From positions 1 to 49,520 of the forward strand of contig JAPLMQ010000187.1 of NCBI GenBank assembly GCA_026386955.1: DNA of 49,520 bases, read 5' to 3'. Position numbers and translations under genes: made by a program. Every line of letters begins with the position of its first letter. The stretch's first letter is position 1. The stretch comes from Planctomycetota bacterium. Lineage in GTDB: Bacteria > Planctomycetota > Phycisphaerae > Phycisphaerales > Phycisphaeraceae. Under the pieces are notes generated by a model. It was not told the origin of the DNA, searched no databases, and saw nothing but the letters and a program-made list of their open reading frames with translations. Positions 38,101-45,670 of this stretch are shown here, in pieces.

Positions 38101-39513
38101 CCGCGGCGTGGTGGTCTCGAGCGTCCAGGAGCGAAGCCCGGGGAGCGGGGCGGGGGCGCTGACCAGGGCCATGCCGGAGGCCATCGGCAGCGGCGCCGGC
38201 GCGGCCCCGGGCAGGCGCGAGGAGTCGGGCAGGCCAAGATCGTTGGCGAGTTGCTGGGCGCCGCTGATCGCGCCCTCGATGCCGCGCACTTCGGCGCGGG
38301 CCTTCTGGGCCCGGACAGCGAGGCGCTCGGCCCGAGCCTCGGCGGCGCCGGCGTCGAAGCCCTGCTGGGCCGCGAGCGAGGCCGCGTCCGCCTCCGCGGC
38401 CAGCGACTCGAGCATGCCCGCGTGCGAGCGGGTGCGGTTCAGCGCGGAATTGAAGCGGGACATGCCCTTGGCGTTCGCGTCGGCGAGCTCCTGCGCGGCC
38501 CGCGTCTTGGCCCGCTCGGAGCCCACCACCACCGAGCCCACCGCCGCGGCGACCAGCGCCGTGAAGACCAGCGCGGCGATCGCGGCGACCCGCGCCGGGT
38601 GCCGCCTCGACCAGCGCGACAGCCGGCTCAGCGGGCCCTCCCGGTGGACCGACACCGGCTCGTCGTCGAGCCAGCGCTCGATGTCGCGCGCCAAGTCGGC
38701 CGCCGAGGCGTAACGGTCCGCGGGCGCCGGCGCCATCGCCCGCTGGCAGACCGCCTCGAGCGCCGCGGGGACCGACGAGTTCAAGGCGCGGGGCCGGTCC
38801 GGGCGACCATCCCGTGCTCGGGCCAGCACTTCGCGCGAGTTGTCGCCTCGGTGCGGGGCCCGCTTCGTCAGCGTCCTGTAGAGCACCGCCCCAAGGCTGT
38901 AGACGTCCGACGCGGGCCCGACTTCGTTGAGCTTGCCCAATGCCTGCTCCGGCGGCATGTAGGCCGGCGTTCCCAGCACGGCCCCGTCGAGGGTGAACCG
39001 TTGGTCGGGTGCGCCGGCGGGTTCCCCCTCGGCGCCAAGCCCGGCGTCGGCCTTGATGTCGGCCGACGCGTCGCCGGCCCGGTCGGGCTGCCCGGTGCGC
39101 TTCGCCAAGCCCCAGTCGAGCACCAGCGTCTCGCCGTATTCGCCCAGCATGATGTTGGTCGGCTTGAGGTCGCGGTGGATCACCCCCCGGCTGTGGGCGA
39201 AGGCGATCGCCTGGCAGACATGGACGACCCGTCGCAACAGCGGGCGCAGTTCCGCCAAGTCCAGCGGGTCGCGCAGGCGCTCGATCGCGTCGTCCAGCGT
39301 CTGCCCCTCGACGAACTTCATCGCGTAATACGGCCGCCCGGCGCGGTCCCAGCCCAGCGCGTAGATCGGCACGATCCCGGGGTGCTCCAGATACCCCGTG
39401 ATGACCGCCTCGGAGAGGAACCGGCGGCGCAGACGCGGGTCGGAGGCGAGCCCCGTGCGCAGCTCCTTGAGCGCGACGTCGCGCTGCAGGTCGTGGTCGA
39501 TCGCCCGGCTCAC
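35101..39513 (-). CDS. Giant Ser/Thr kinase with 14 WD40-like repeats and CBM9-like domain (main frame)
   Basis: This is the main frame of a protein of about 1,700 residues. Seen in order: kinase domain (DVALKELRTG with the ATP Lys, GVIHRDLKPTNIML, DWG in place of DFG, GTPAYMPPEQALG), one transmembrane helix (VAAIAALVFTALVAAAVGSV), a coiled coil, fourteen WD40-type repeats (such as VAWSPDGTTIASGSEDGTAR) enough for two seven-bladed propellers, a beta linker, and a C-terminal CBM9-like sugar-binding domain (VDGILDEAAWRRG, DDEALYVAFRAME, DDSVEFFVNTHP, WTAEIAIPW). Kinase inside, propellers and CBM outside is the natural topology. The glycine loop GRGGVGRVSRAID lies just upstream of this start in the same frame, so the encoded protein needs the upstream part. 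Part of an ECF-kinase-phosphatase set. Confidence 0.83.
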   Translation of the reverse strand: MSRAIDHDLQRDVALKELRTGLASDPRLRRRFLSEAVITGYLEHPGIVPIYALGWDRAGRPYYAMKFVEGQTLDDAIERLRDPLDLAELRPLLRRVVHVCQAIAFAHSRGVIHRDLKPTNIMLGEYGETLVLDWGLAKRTGQPDRAGDASADIKADAGLGAEGEPAGAPDQRFTLDGAVLGTPAYMPPEQALGKLNEVGPASDVYSLGAVLYRTLTKRAPHRGDNSREVLARARDGRPDRPRALNSSVPAALEAVCQRAMAPAPADRYASAADLARDIERWLDDEPVSVHREGPLSRLSRWSRRHPARVAAIAALVFTALVAAAVGSVVVGSERAKTRAAQELADANAKGMSRFNSALNRTRSHAGMLESLAAEADAASLAAQQGFDAGAAEARAERLAVRAQKARAEVRGIEGAISGAQQLANDLGLPDSSRLPGAAPAPLPMASGMALVSAPAPLPGLRSWTLETTTPRASIVGLAYSPDSRLVATAGDEGVVRVFDAQTAKQTLCLLGHDAPLLCVAWSPDGTTIASGSEDGTARIFDAGTGLQLAVLEGHRASVRALAWSPDSRQIVTASYDTTLRIWDVERKLAVRTLVGHTGGVSGVDWSPDGSTIASSGNDLTVRLWDPGTGQQMHMFTKVQVPWTQFSSVHWTPDSRYLLWPDNSRARLWDAKLGQDDSDRLPKGISVTLSAASYAPDGKALITSGSPAAVIDLDTGKATVLFPRDFNATCRAMGWSPDGKSIAVGDERGSLWFFDAETRKLRASVKGDCKIATAAGWAPDNQTVAIGTNAGVIEIWDLRTPAPVRSLHTTFASIAYITWATDAHFLAASSYREEDVEIFDSRTGVPVTKLTGHKNGIQTLAWAPGRPILAVGSADGRVRIWDVSVPQLLQTLEGHKDWVRSVAWSPDGTRLVSSDRAGQVRIWTPNSETPPMILTGHEEEVRRLAWAPDGKTLASGGLDKTIRVWDSATGKVQLILRGHRDRIRDLVFTPDGREIVSIGTGGTLHRWLARWGDPLSTTEVALPGEISPDGSLVIGCLGAVRVWETRSALPRHTLMTLQETNYAAIGNAGDYVGPEGIDKSLVFVAQSDAGQKLYTPAEFASTFHWSNSPPAAGASSVITGLSLAQGLVRQIEAGLVATPDPRTGDIVAHLKPEIRNTLKSPVEVGFAWHVDTKVDWIDDPKTLRLSPEDAAVVNARPTWTPSAPTGKVSVAPGQSAPLDLRIVLPKGMGQRTMPMPDLEISFAAAGMQPLSNRIPVKLAVTDYWRQHLPEIRAKRVAAAPRVDGILDEAAWRRGPDADHFHRLRVWGASKPDTAAWIAYDDEALYVAFRAMEADMPGITLTHDAHDSEVYKDDSVEFFVNTHPREIATYHFIVNAAGVLYDDQTRGRAGALQDVSWESHAAVAAHRNERDWTAEIAIPWRNIGLAGPPSEGDSIRVNFCRNRHRAPAMTLHTWAPMNDGFHELDMLGWLRF

Positions 39514-39578
39514 CCGCCCGACGCCCCCGCGGCCGTGGGGCCCGATGACCGTGAACCGCCCGTGCTCGGCGCTCGCCT

Positions 39579-40201
39579 CGGATGGAGTCGGGGTCGAGCA
39601 CGACGAAGAACGCCCCGTCGCGCGTGCACCCGTGCTCGATCAGCCCCGACTCGCCCGGCGGCGCGAGCGCGGCCAGCAGGTCGAGCTGGGCGTCCAAGAG
39701 GTGGCTGTCGAGCATCTCGCCCGTCGGGCCGTGCTCGACGATCTTGATTATCACCGGCTGGTCGCCGCCTTGACGCACCGCCTCGAACAGCCACGAGCGC
39801 TCGCTCCGGCTCACCAGCTTGCGGAACTCGAAGCCCTCGACGTTCGGCGGCCGGACCGCTGGGTCGGGCTCGGGCACGTCGGGTTTTGAGTCGCCCTTTG
39901 CGTCGCCGTGGCCGTTCCCGCCTGAGCCAGGCGCCGAGTCTGCCCTTTCGGTCGGCCCCGTCTCGCCGCCATCGGGCCCGCGCGAATCGGCGGACGCCTC
40001 GCCCGCCCGCAGCCGGGCCCGCTCGATCAGCAGCACGGTCGCCAAGACCTGCGCCAGCTCCGGCATCAGGTCGGGGTGCTTGCGGCAGATCGCCTGGTCG
40101 TCGACGGGCTCTCCGGAGATCAGCCGGGCTGCCGCCTCCTGGGCGATCGCGCGGATGCGTTCGTCGCGGGCCAAGCGGTCATCGGGGGGAGGCGATGTCA
40201 C
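39579..40201 (-). pseudogene. N-terminal part of the giant Ser/Thr kinase, out of frame
   Basis: GTG 40201 with GGAG about eight bases upstream starts the true protein: a helical region (HPDLMPELAQVLATVLL), a charged linker, then FEFRKLVSRSERSWLFEAVR up to FFVVLDPDSI. One extra G in CTCGGATGG (about 39580) then shifts the frame. Removing it gives DSIEASAEHGRFTVIGPHGR running straight into the glycine loop and the main kinase frame. All downstream parts are intact. Either a sequencing/assembly indel or a recent inactivating or phase-switching mutation. This N-terminal helical region is typical of planctomycetal kinases paired with ECF sigma factors. Confidence 0.75.
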
Positions 40202-40309
40202 AACCGATGCTCCAGAAGTGGAAGCCCCGCCCGGCGACCAAAGGCGCGGGAACAGGCCGTTCGCTTCGACGCCCCCATCTCTTCAAGCGGGAACCGCGGG
40301 CACGATTCC

Positions 40310-40945
40310 TCACGAACTCAGGAATTGCGACGCGCTCCCCATGAGCTCCCGCAGCCGCTCCAGCGCCCGCTGGCACATCGCATGCACCGCGCGGGGCGTC
40401 TTGCCCAACTGAGTGGCCGTCTCCCCCGCCGAGAGCCCCTGCAGATAGCGCAGCTCAAGCACGCGCTGCTGGTCCGGCAGGAGGCTCTTGATCGCCGCCC
40501 GCATGGTCTCGAGGGCCTCTTGCCTCGCCGCCGCCTGGCTGGGCGTGCGGTCTCGCCCCGAGACGCGATCGAGCAGCGTCTCCTCCAACGACTCGGTGCC
40601 GGCCGTCGCGCGCCCACCGGGGCTTCCGTTCCGCCCTCCACGTTTCTTGGCGCACTCCCGCCGGACCTCGTCCATGGCGCGGTTGGCGGCGATCCGCAGC
40701 AGCCAGCCGCGGAACGCCTCCTCCCCGTGGTCCGTCAGTTTGCCCACGCCCCGGAAGGCGTCGATGTAGACCAGTTGGGCCACGTCCTCGGGCGACACCC
40801 GCCCGCCCAGCCGCTCCCCGACCACCTTGCGGATCGCCGCGAGGATCGCAGCGTGGTGGCTCAGCAGCAGCCGGCTCATCGCCGCCTGGTCGCCCTTGAT
40901 CGCCAACGCTATCGGGCTCTGGCCGGCATTGCTTGCGTGAGTCAT
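40310..40945 (-). CDS. ECF-family RNA polymerase sigma factor
   Basis: This 211-residue sigma-70 factor has region 2 (VAQLVYIDAFRGVGKL, FRGWLLRIAANRAMDEVRR) and region 4 (LLPDQQRVLELRYLQGLSAG, TPRAVHAMCQRALERLREL), with no region 1 or 3, as in ECF factors. It precedes the giant kinase by 109 bases on the same strand; ECF factors controlled by a linked Ser/Thr kinase are common in Planctomycetota, without a membrane anti-sigma factor. No anti-sigma is visible here, fitting that type. The likely target genes are unknown. Confidence 0.95.
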   Translation of the reverse strand: MTHASNAGQSPIALAIKGDQAAMSRLLLSHHAAILAAIRKVVGERLGGRVSPEDVAQLVYIDAFRGVGKLTDHGEEAFRGWLLRIAANRAMDEVRRECAKKRGGRNGSPGGRATAGTESLEETLLDRVSGRDRTPSQAAARQEALETMRAAIKSLLPDQQRVLELRYLQGLSAGETATQLGKTPRAVHAMCQRALERLRELMGSASQFLSS

Positions 40946-41353
40946 GTCCCCATGCCTTCACAAACGAATCGATGTGAGGCGTCCGCGCGATTCGTGGCGC
41001 GGACTTCGCTTCGGACTTGAGAATGGTTCAAAGGCGAACATCCGCCCATCGGTCGCCCGTCGCGTGACGGAACAACCAGGCAGCCCGGTTCCAGTCGCTG
41101 GATTGAAGTGATTTCGCACGGCGCACACCCCGGTGAACCCCGAATCGATACAACACCCCTCGAAGGAGCCCGCCGCGGGGCGGACCCCAAGCAAGAATCC
41201 ATTATACCGTTGGCGACAGGACCTCGATCGCCCGCGCGGCCGCCAGCGGGATTCGCTGGAAGCACTCCGCGCCCGCATGGACTTCGGAGGCGTGACGTGA
41301 TGGGCGTGTAGTGGCGGCATCGGCATCGGGAACGCCCCACGCGCGCCAGCACA

Positions 41354-41385
41354 CCACAGGGTGGCCCCCCGGGCCCACCCTGTGG
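41354..41385. repeat. Perfect 11-bp-stem palindrome
   Basis: Arms CCACAGGGTGG and CCACCCTGTGG flank a GC-only centre whose inner bases also pair. It is REP-like, with no T-tract. Not near any gene end. Confidence 0.65.
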
Positions 41386-41754
41386 CGTCTGGCGTCGACG
41401 GAAACGAATCTCTCGATCCTCCCCGATCGCTTTCTCCCAGCCGGCTCGGTCCGTTGTTTGGATTGACCCCGGAGTTCCCAGGCCCCGGCTTTCAACCCTC
41501 GGACCTCCAACTCCCTCTCCCCCGGAATCCCGGAACCCTCGGACGGGCTCGTGCATTCGCCGGGCGGTGCACCCCCGGAATTCCCCCGACCCGGTCCCCA
41601 ATTCCCCCGGAATGGACTTAGAACGGTTCTCTCTCATCCCATACAGGATCAAGCGGAAACGGGTATGACGAATCACCGATTTCCCCCTGATTTTTTTGCG
41701 AAAATACCGTGAATGCGTATTTTGGGCTCTGGAACGTGGTGGGCAACCCAAAAT

Positions 41755-41794
41755 CGGGTCGCGCCAAGGCCATTGCCGCCCTTGGCGCGACCCG
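41755..41794. repeat. Perfect 15-bp-stem hairpin
   Basis: CGGGTCGCGCCAAGG (41755-41769) and its exact inverse (41780-41794) flank a 10-base loop. This is a very stable stem downstream of an AT-rich patch (about 41685-41730). No T-run follows, so terminator function is doubtful. Confidence 0.7.
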
Positions 41795-41987
41795 TTCCTC
41801 AATCTCGCCAACGACAATGTCTGAGGTCGACCCCATCCTCCGCAACGGGCACGGATGGCCGCGCAGGCGCTTGCGCCGGAAGCGAACCAAAGAGGGACGG
41901 AAGGGGACAATCGCCGGAGTCGGTTCGACGCGAGCGCCTCGGGCGCGTCCGGCGTCGCCCACGCCGAAACCCTGCAAAACAAGGCGT

Positions 41988-42016
41988 TTGACAACACGGG
42001 GGGAGGCGCAGACAAT
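41988..42016 (+). promoter_or_regulatory. Promoter of tRNA-Glu
   Basis: A perfect -35 TTGACA (41988-41993) is followed by 17 bases and a -10 GACAAT (42011-42016, four of six consensus bases). The predicted start is about 8 bases upstream of the mature tRNA 5' end at 42031. Confidence 0.75.
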
Positions 42017-42030
42017 ACTCCCTCTGCCAC

Positions 42031-42103
42031 GCCCCCTTCGTCTAGTGGCCTAGGACAGCAGATTCTCAGTCTGCATACAGGGGTTCGACTCCCCTAGGGG
42101 GTA
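42031..42103 (+). tRNA. tRNA-Glu (CTC anticodon)
   Basis: The cloverleaf is complete: acceptor GCCCCCT paired with AGGGGGT, anticodon stem GCAGA/TCTGC round the loop TTCTCAG giving anticodon CTC, T arm AGGGG-TTCGACT-CCCCT, and discriminator A at 42103. The outermost pair is G-U. CCA is not encoded. The 3' half is the integration site of the element to the right: the integrase gene ends inside the tRNA on the other strand. Confidence 0.93.
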
Positions 42104-43397
42104 TTAGGGAAGTGTTAGGGTCTTCGCATTCTGACGCATCCCCTCGCAAAACCCCGCAATTCGCGGGGTTTTTCGTTTCCAGGGCTTCGGCTTGCGAAGC
42201 ATTGCGGCCCGTCGCGTGCGCTTGCTGTGCCGGAATCTGTGCCGCTTTTTGTGCCGCCTTCACAGGCGTCGATTCACCGTCGGCCGCGTCCGCGATTGCC
42301 CGGCTGAAATGCTCGTCCGTCACCTGCAGGTAGTGCTTCGCCGCGATCGCCGAAGAATTGCCGATCCAGGCGCAAACGACATGCAGCGGGAACGTCTCGG
42401 CCAACTCCGTCTCGCGAGTCGCGCGCAGGTTGTGGAACAGCTTGGGCCAGGGCTGCAGGCCCGCCCGCCGGATGATCCGCTCAAGCTGGGTCCGCAGGTT
42501 CACGGCACCATCCCGGCATCGGGTGACGGCGTACTCCGTCCCCGGTTCGGCCGCCTCGAATGCCGCCCGCAGGTGGGGCAGAAGCTCGGGGAAGATCGGG
42601 ACCAGCCGCGACGCCTTGCCCTCGTAATGCTCTGTCTTGGGGCTGCGCACGTTCATGCGCCCATTCGCCCAATCCACGTCACCCCAGCGCAGGGCCAGGT
42701 GTTCGGACGGGCAGCGCATGCCGGCGTAGCGGCTCAAGGCGAAGATCAGCCGCCACTCGGCATCGGGGCAGGCCGCCAGCACCTTTTCCGCATCCTCCCG
42801 GCTCACGAACCGCAGCCGCTCGGGGTTCGCGCCCACCGCGCACTTGATGCCCTCGAACGGGTTGCGGGTGACCAGCTCGCGACGGATCGCCGCCCGGAAA
42901 TACTGTCGGGCTCGTCCGCAAATTCGACGGACCGTGTTGTCCGCCATCCCCTTGCCCAGGAGGTCCAGGCGGAAGGCGTCGGCGTCTCCCGGGGTGATGC
43001 TCACGAGCGCCTTGCCCTCGCCGAAGTAGCCCACAATCACCTTGCGGGCGTGTTTGAAGTTGATGACGGTCCGCGGCTTGGCATCGACGCGGCCGGTGAT
43101 ATAGGCGTCGATGAACGGCCCCAGCTTCGCCGTCTCGGCCGCGGCCCGCGCCGTCACCAGCCCGGCCCGCGCGAGGCGGTCGTGCAGCGTCGGGCCGATC
43201 CCGCTCAGCCACACCGCCGTCTCGCGGGGTACGGGCTGCCCGTGGATCGTCGCGCCGGCAAGCGACTCGACATGCCGGCAGACTTGCTCGGCGTCGCGCT
43301 GGCTCATCTTGCCCAGGCGCACGGTCTTGCGGCTTCCGTCGGCCGCCACGAAAAGAATCCGACGATGCCCGTTGGGGTCTGATCCGATGCTCGCCAT
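42066..43397 (-). CDS. Tyrosine recombinase / integrase
   Basis: This 443-residue integrase has the full catalytic set: Arg228 (YAGMRCPSEHL), Lys254 (SPKTEH), His322 and Arg325 (FHNLRATRE), Trp344 and the nucleophile Tyr356 (KHYLQV). The N-terminal part has the SAM-like core-binding domain. The last residues (SLIPPRGVEPLYAD) are encoded by the complement of the tRNA-Glu 3' half, the usual sign of a tRNA-site integrase whose frame runs into its own attachment site. It sits next to tRNA-Glu, so tRNA-Glu is the probable attB. It ends the minus-strand operon of the element, 3 bases after the XRE gene. Confidence 0.95.
   Translation of the reverse strand: MASIGSDPNGHRRILFVAADGSRKTVRLGKMSQRDAEQVCRHVESLAGATIHGQPVPRETAVWLSGIGPTLHDRLARAGLVTARAAAETAKLGPFIDAYITGRVDAKPRTVINFKHARKVIVGYFGEGKALVSITPGDADAFRLDLLGKGMADNTVRRICGRARQYFRAAIRRELVTRNPFEGIKCAVGANPERLRFVSREDAEKVLAACPDAEWRLIFALSRYAGMRCPSEHLALRWGDVDWANGRMNVRSPKTEHYEGKASRLVPIFPELLPHLRAAFEAAEPGTEYAVTRCRDGAVNLRTQLERIIRRAGLQPWPKLFHNLRATRETELAETFPLHVVCAWIGNSSAIAAKHYLQVTDEHFSRAIADAADGESTPVKAAQKAAQIPAQQAHATGRNASQAEALETKNPANCGVLRGDASECEDPNTSLIPPRGVEPLYAD
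42148..42173. terminator. Bidirectional intrinsic terminator after tRNA-Glu
   Basis: AAAACCCCGC (42148-42157) and GCGGGGTTTT (42163-42172) form a 10-bp stem with flanking A and T runs, so it can end transcription on either strand: the tRNA on plus and the integrase on minus. It lies inside the annotated 3' end of the integrase frame, which suggests the last ~30 codons of that frame may not be needed. Confidence 0.85.
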
Positions 43398-43400
43398 AGG

Positions 43401-43625
43401 TCACCGATCCTTTGTCTTGCCGGCCTTCCGCTTCGCCGGCTTGATGACGATTTGCAGGTCCAGGGCTTTCGCCAGCCGCTCCGCCGCGTCGATGCTCAAT
43501 CCTCGCTCGCCGCTCATCAGGCGAGACAGGGCGCTTTCCGCTACGTCGGTTTCTCGCGCCAGCGTGTATCGGCTTTTGGCGCTTGCCTCGATCGCCCGCT
43601 TCAACGTTTCCAGAATCTCACTCAT
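43401..43625 (-). CDS. XRE-type HTH regulator
   Basis: This 74-residue protein has a Cro/CI-type helix-turn-helix: YTLARETDVAESALSRLMSG followed by LSIDAAERLAKALDLQIV, which is the standard XRE repeat. The C-terminal tail is Lys/Arg-rich (KPAKRKAGKTKDR), suiting DNA binding. It lies 3 bases before the integrase, so it may regulate integration or the element's promoters. Toxin-antitoxin antitoxins have the same fold, but no toxin partner gene is next to it. Confidence 0.9.
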   Translation of the reverse strand: MSEILETLKRAIEASAKSRYTLARETDVAESALSRLMSGERGLSIDAAERLAKALDLQIVIKPAKRKAGKTKDR

Positions 43626-43664
43626 GGGCTCAATCCTACCTCATAACTTGCCAATAGGCAAGGA

Positions 43665-43949
43665 TTATCCAAGGAGTTTTTCGTTGTGGTCGGCCATCCG
43701 CACGCCGGCGGCTCGCATCAGGTCGGTAATCTCGCCCAGCGCCCGGGCCTCTGCCCGCTCGCGCGGCAGGCCGGCGTCGTACTCCATGATGGCGGCGCGC
43801 TCTTCCCATTCGCACCGCCAGTCGCCGGGCAGGTCGTCGGGGCCGATGGATAGGTGCATCGGCGTCGGGGTTGCCGGCTCTGGGGTCGTGTTGGGCTCGG
43901 CCGCCTTCATCATCAACTCGTCCAGCAGGTCCACCACGTTGTAGGTCAT
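43665..43949 (-). CDS. Small acidic protein of the element, unknown
   Basis: This 94-residue protein is acidic in its N-terminal half, with DWRCEWEERAAIMEYD and GLPRERAEARALGEI in the second half. This WEERAAIMEYD-GL-RE-AE pattern occurs as a short module in various mobile-element and primase-linked proteins, but I do not know its function. It starts 2 bases after the ATPase stop, hence likely co-translated. Coding potential is supported by operon packing and family-like motif. Confidence 0.7.
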   Translation of the reverse strand: MTYNVVDLLDELMMKAAEPNTTPEPATPTPMHLSIGPDDLPGDWRCEWEERAAIMEYDAGLPRERAEARALGEITDLMRAAGVRMADHNEKLLG

Positions 43950-43951
43950 GG

Positions 43952-45670
43952 TCAGGTACTCCCGGGGTTAGGGCTTTGGGATGCGCCCAATGCGCCCAAT
44001 GCGCCCACCGATTCGCCATCCCGGGGGCTCGGGACGGCGGGGGCCGGGGCCGGCTCGGGGATGCCCAGGTCCAATTCGTAGGTCTGCTGAATCTTCCTCA
44101 GCATGGCCTTCGTCACGGTCGAAAAGCGACGGTCGCCGCTCTTTCGAGTCACTAGCCCGTAGCGCTTCAACACGGTGCCCACGCTTTTTCCCGTCTTGTA
44201 GTTCCTGAACAGTTCGGGCTCATCCAATCTTGCACGATCGAGAATCTCGGAGGAGGTAGGGGGGTCGCCGGCCATCACCCGCGCGGCCAAGATCGTCAGC
44301 AGGATTTCGTCCACCTCGGGTATCTGGTCTTCCTTGCCCGCGTCGATGCACTTCATCGCGTGCTCTCGCAGCAGGTCGCCCAGGCCCCGTACGCCCCGTT
44401 CCTCCAGCCACGTCGCGATGGCCAGCAACGGCTGCCAAAGCTCTGCGTTGCGTCCGCTCATGCTGGGGCAGACTTCATGCCGGCGCGACAGGTCCAGCCA
44501 AGTCTGCCCGTACTCCAGCGCCAGCGCGTGCAGGTCGTCGCGGATTGTTTGCCACTTCGCCGGATCGTCGTCGATCTTCCGTCTCGGCTTGGGTGAATTG
44601 TCGTCGGCGCGGAACATCATGATGGGGATGGACCGACTCGACAGCGTTGGGGGAAGCCCCGCAATGCAGGCCAGGGCCTTGGGGCCAAACACGTCGAATT
44701 CCCGTGTCTCGAAAGTGTCGCCCACGGCTTCCAGCCGCGTCGCGCGTCCCCCGCGCTTGTACCCGGCTAGAAAAATCGACAGCAACTCCCCCGTTTCGGG
44801 TCGCCCATCCTTCAGCCGCTCCGCCTCATCCATCAACAGCGTCCCGCCTCGCTCGTTCAGCGTGCGAAACAGCGCCGGGGCTGTCATGTTCGACGACCCC
44901 AGCGGACGAAACACCAGCCGGGCCAGCACCTCGAAGGCTCTGGTCTTGCCCGATCCCATCGGGCCACCGATGAACAGATAGGGAACCGCATCCCAGGCGG
45001 GGTACACGTAGGTCAGCATCGACCATACCGCCAATGTCGCGGCGGTCCCGTAGGCCACGTCAGGGGGCAACTCAAGATAATGGGCGATGCGCTCCAGTAC
45101 CGAATGCAGGACGAGCGCGGGGTCGGGGGCCGCCTTCCCGCCAAGCCATGCCGCTCGGGCCGCAGCCGACCATCCCGGCGAGGCGTTGATGTTCGGGGCC
45201 GCCGGCACAGGATTCAGCCACAACGTCTCGCCCCCGTCCAGGTTGATCGACCCTGACAGGTCCACCCGCTCGCGCCGGCCATCAGGCCACCGCAGATAGA
45301 CCGCCCATTTGCCAGCCGGCTTCCCTCCGACCATCACCGGCGTTGCCACGGTCAGGCCCGTCACCCAAGGTGTAATGAACAACTCGGGGCGCACGATCCG
45401 CCGCAGGTCCACTTCATCCGGGGCAACCGCAGGCATCGCCACCACCGGTCGATCCGCGATCGCCAGCAACTTCGCGTGGATTTCGTCGGCGTCGAGCGCG
45501 GGCACCCTTTTTTTGAGACAGGCGATAAACCGATCCCGTTCCTTGGCCTTGGCCAGGTCGATTGAGTCAATGTGTCTCACTTCGCCGGCGTATCGCACGG
45601 TCACCTTGCATAGCCGGCCAGCGCCGCCGACGGGCTCGTGTTCAAACGTCATCAGGTTGGGCGGAATCAT
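43952..45670 (-). CDS. P-loop ATPase, DUF3631/helicase-like, of the element
   Basis: This 572-residue protein has Walker A GGPMGSGKT (residues 235-243), Walker B GTLLMDEAERL (about 276-286) and FDVFGPKALACIAGLPPTLS, then SRSIPIMMFRADD as an arginine-finger region, in the style of primase-associated helicases on phage-satellite and plasmid elements. The C-terminal part has a winged-helix-like segment (SVGTVLKRYGLVTRKSG). It starts immediately after the stop of the TOPRIM protein. Together they look like a replication primase-helicase pair. The C-terminal tail is Pro/Ala/Gly-rich. Confidence 0.85.
   Translation of the reverse strand: MIPPNLMTFEHEPVGGAGRLCKVTVRYAGEVRHIDSIDLAKAKERDRFIACLKKRVPALDADEIHAKLLAIADRPVVAMPAVAPDEVDLRRIVRPELFITPWVTGLTVATPVMVGGKPAGKWAVYLRWPDGRRERVDLSGSINLDGGETLWLNPVPAAPNINASPGWSAAARAAWLGGKAAPDPALVLHSVLERIAHYLELPPDVAYGTAATLAVWSMLTYVYPAWDAVPYLFIGGPMGSGKTRAFEVLARLVFRPLGSSNMTAPALFRTLNERGGTLLMDEAERLKDGRPETGELLSIFLAGYKRGGRATRLEAVGDTFETREFDVFGPKALACIAGLPPTLSSRSIPIMMFRADDNSPKPRRKIDDDPAKWQTIRDDLHALALEYGQTWLDLSRRHEVCPSMSGRNAELWQPLLAIATWLEERGVRGLGDLLREHAMKCIDAGKEDQIPEVDEILLTILAARVMAGDPPTSSEILDRARLDEPELFRNYKTGKSVGTVLKRYGLVTRKSGDRRFSTVTKAMLRKIQQTYELDLGIPEPAPAPAVPSPRDGESVGALGALGASQSPNPGST

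Larger units (their letters stand above)
40946..42030. other. 1.1-kb gap without a convincing gene
   Basis: All open frames here are Arg/Pro/Gly-rich with no family signature. The gap holds a CCGGAATC-type repeat cluster (about 41518-41612), an AT-rich patch (41600-41745) that stands out against the GC-rich surroundings, two long hairpins (41354-41385 and 41755-41794) and, at the right end, the tRNA-Glu promoter. It also contains the upstream region of the ECF operon, for which no promoter could be assigned. Confidence 0.6.

Noticed and set aside
40942..42030. A 362-codon open frame on the minus strand upstream of the sigma factor
   Set aside because: Rich in Arg, Pro and Gly, with no domain pattern, and it crosses the hairpins and the repeat cluster. 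It is a by-product of high GC content.
42103..42122. Direct repeat TTAGGG-aagtg-TTAGGG after the tRNA as a regulatory iteron
   Set aside because: Only two short copies next to the attachment site; too little to support a function.
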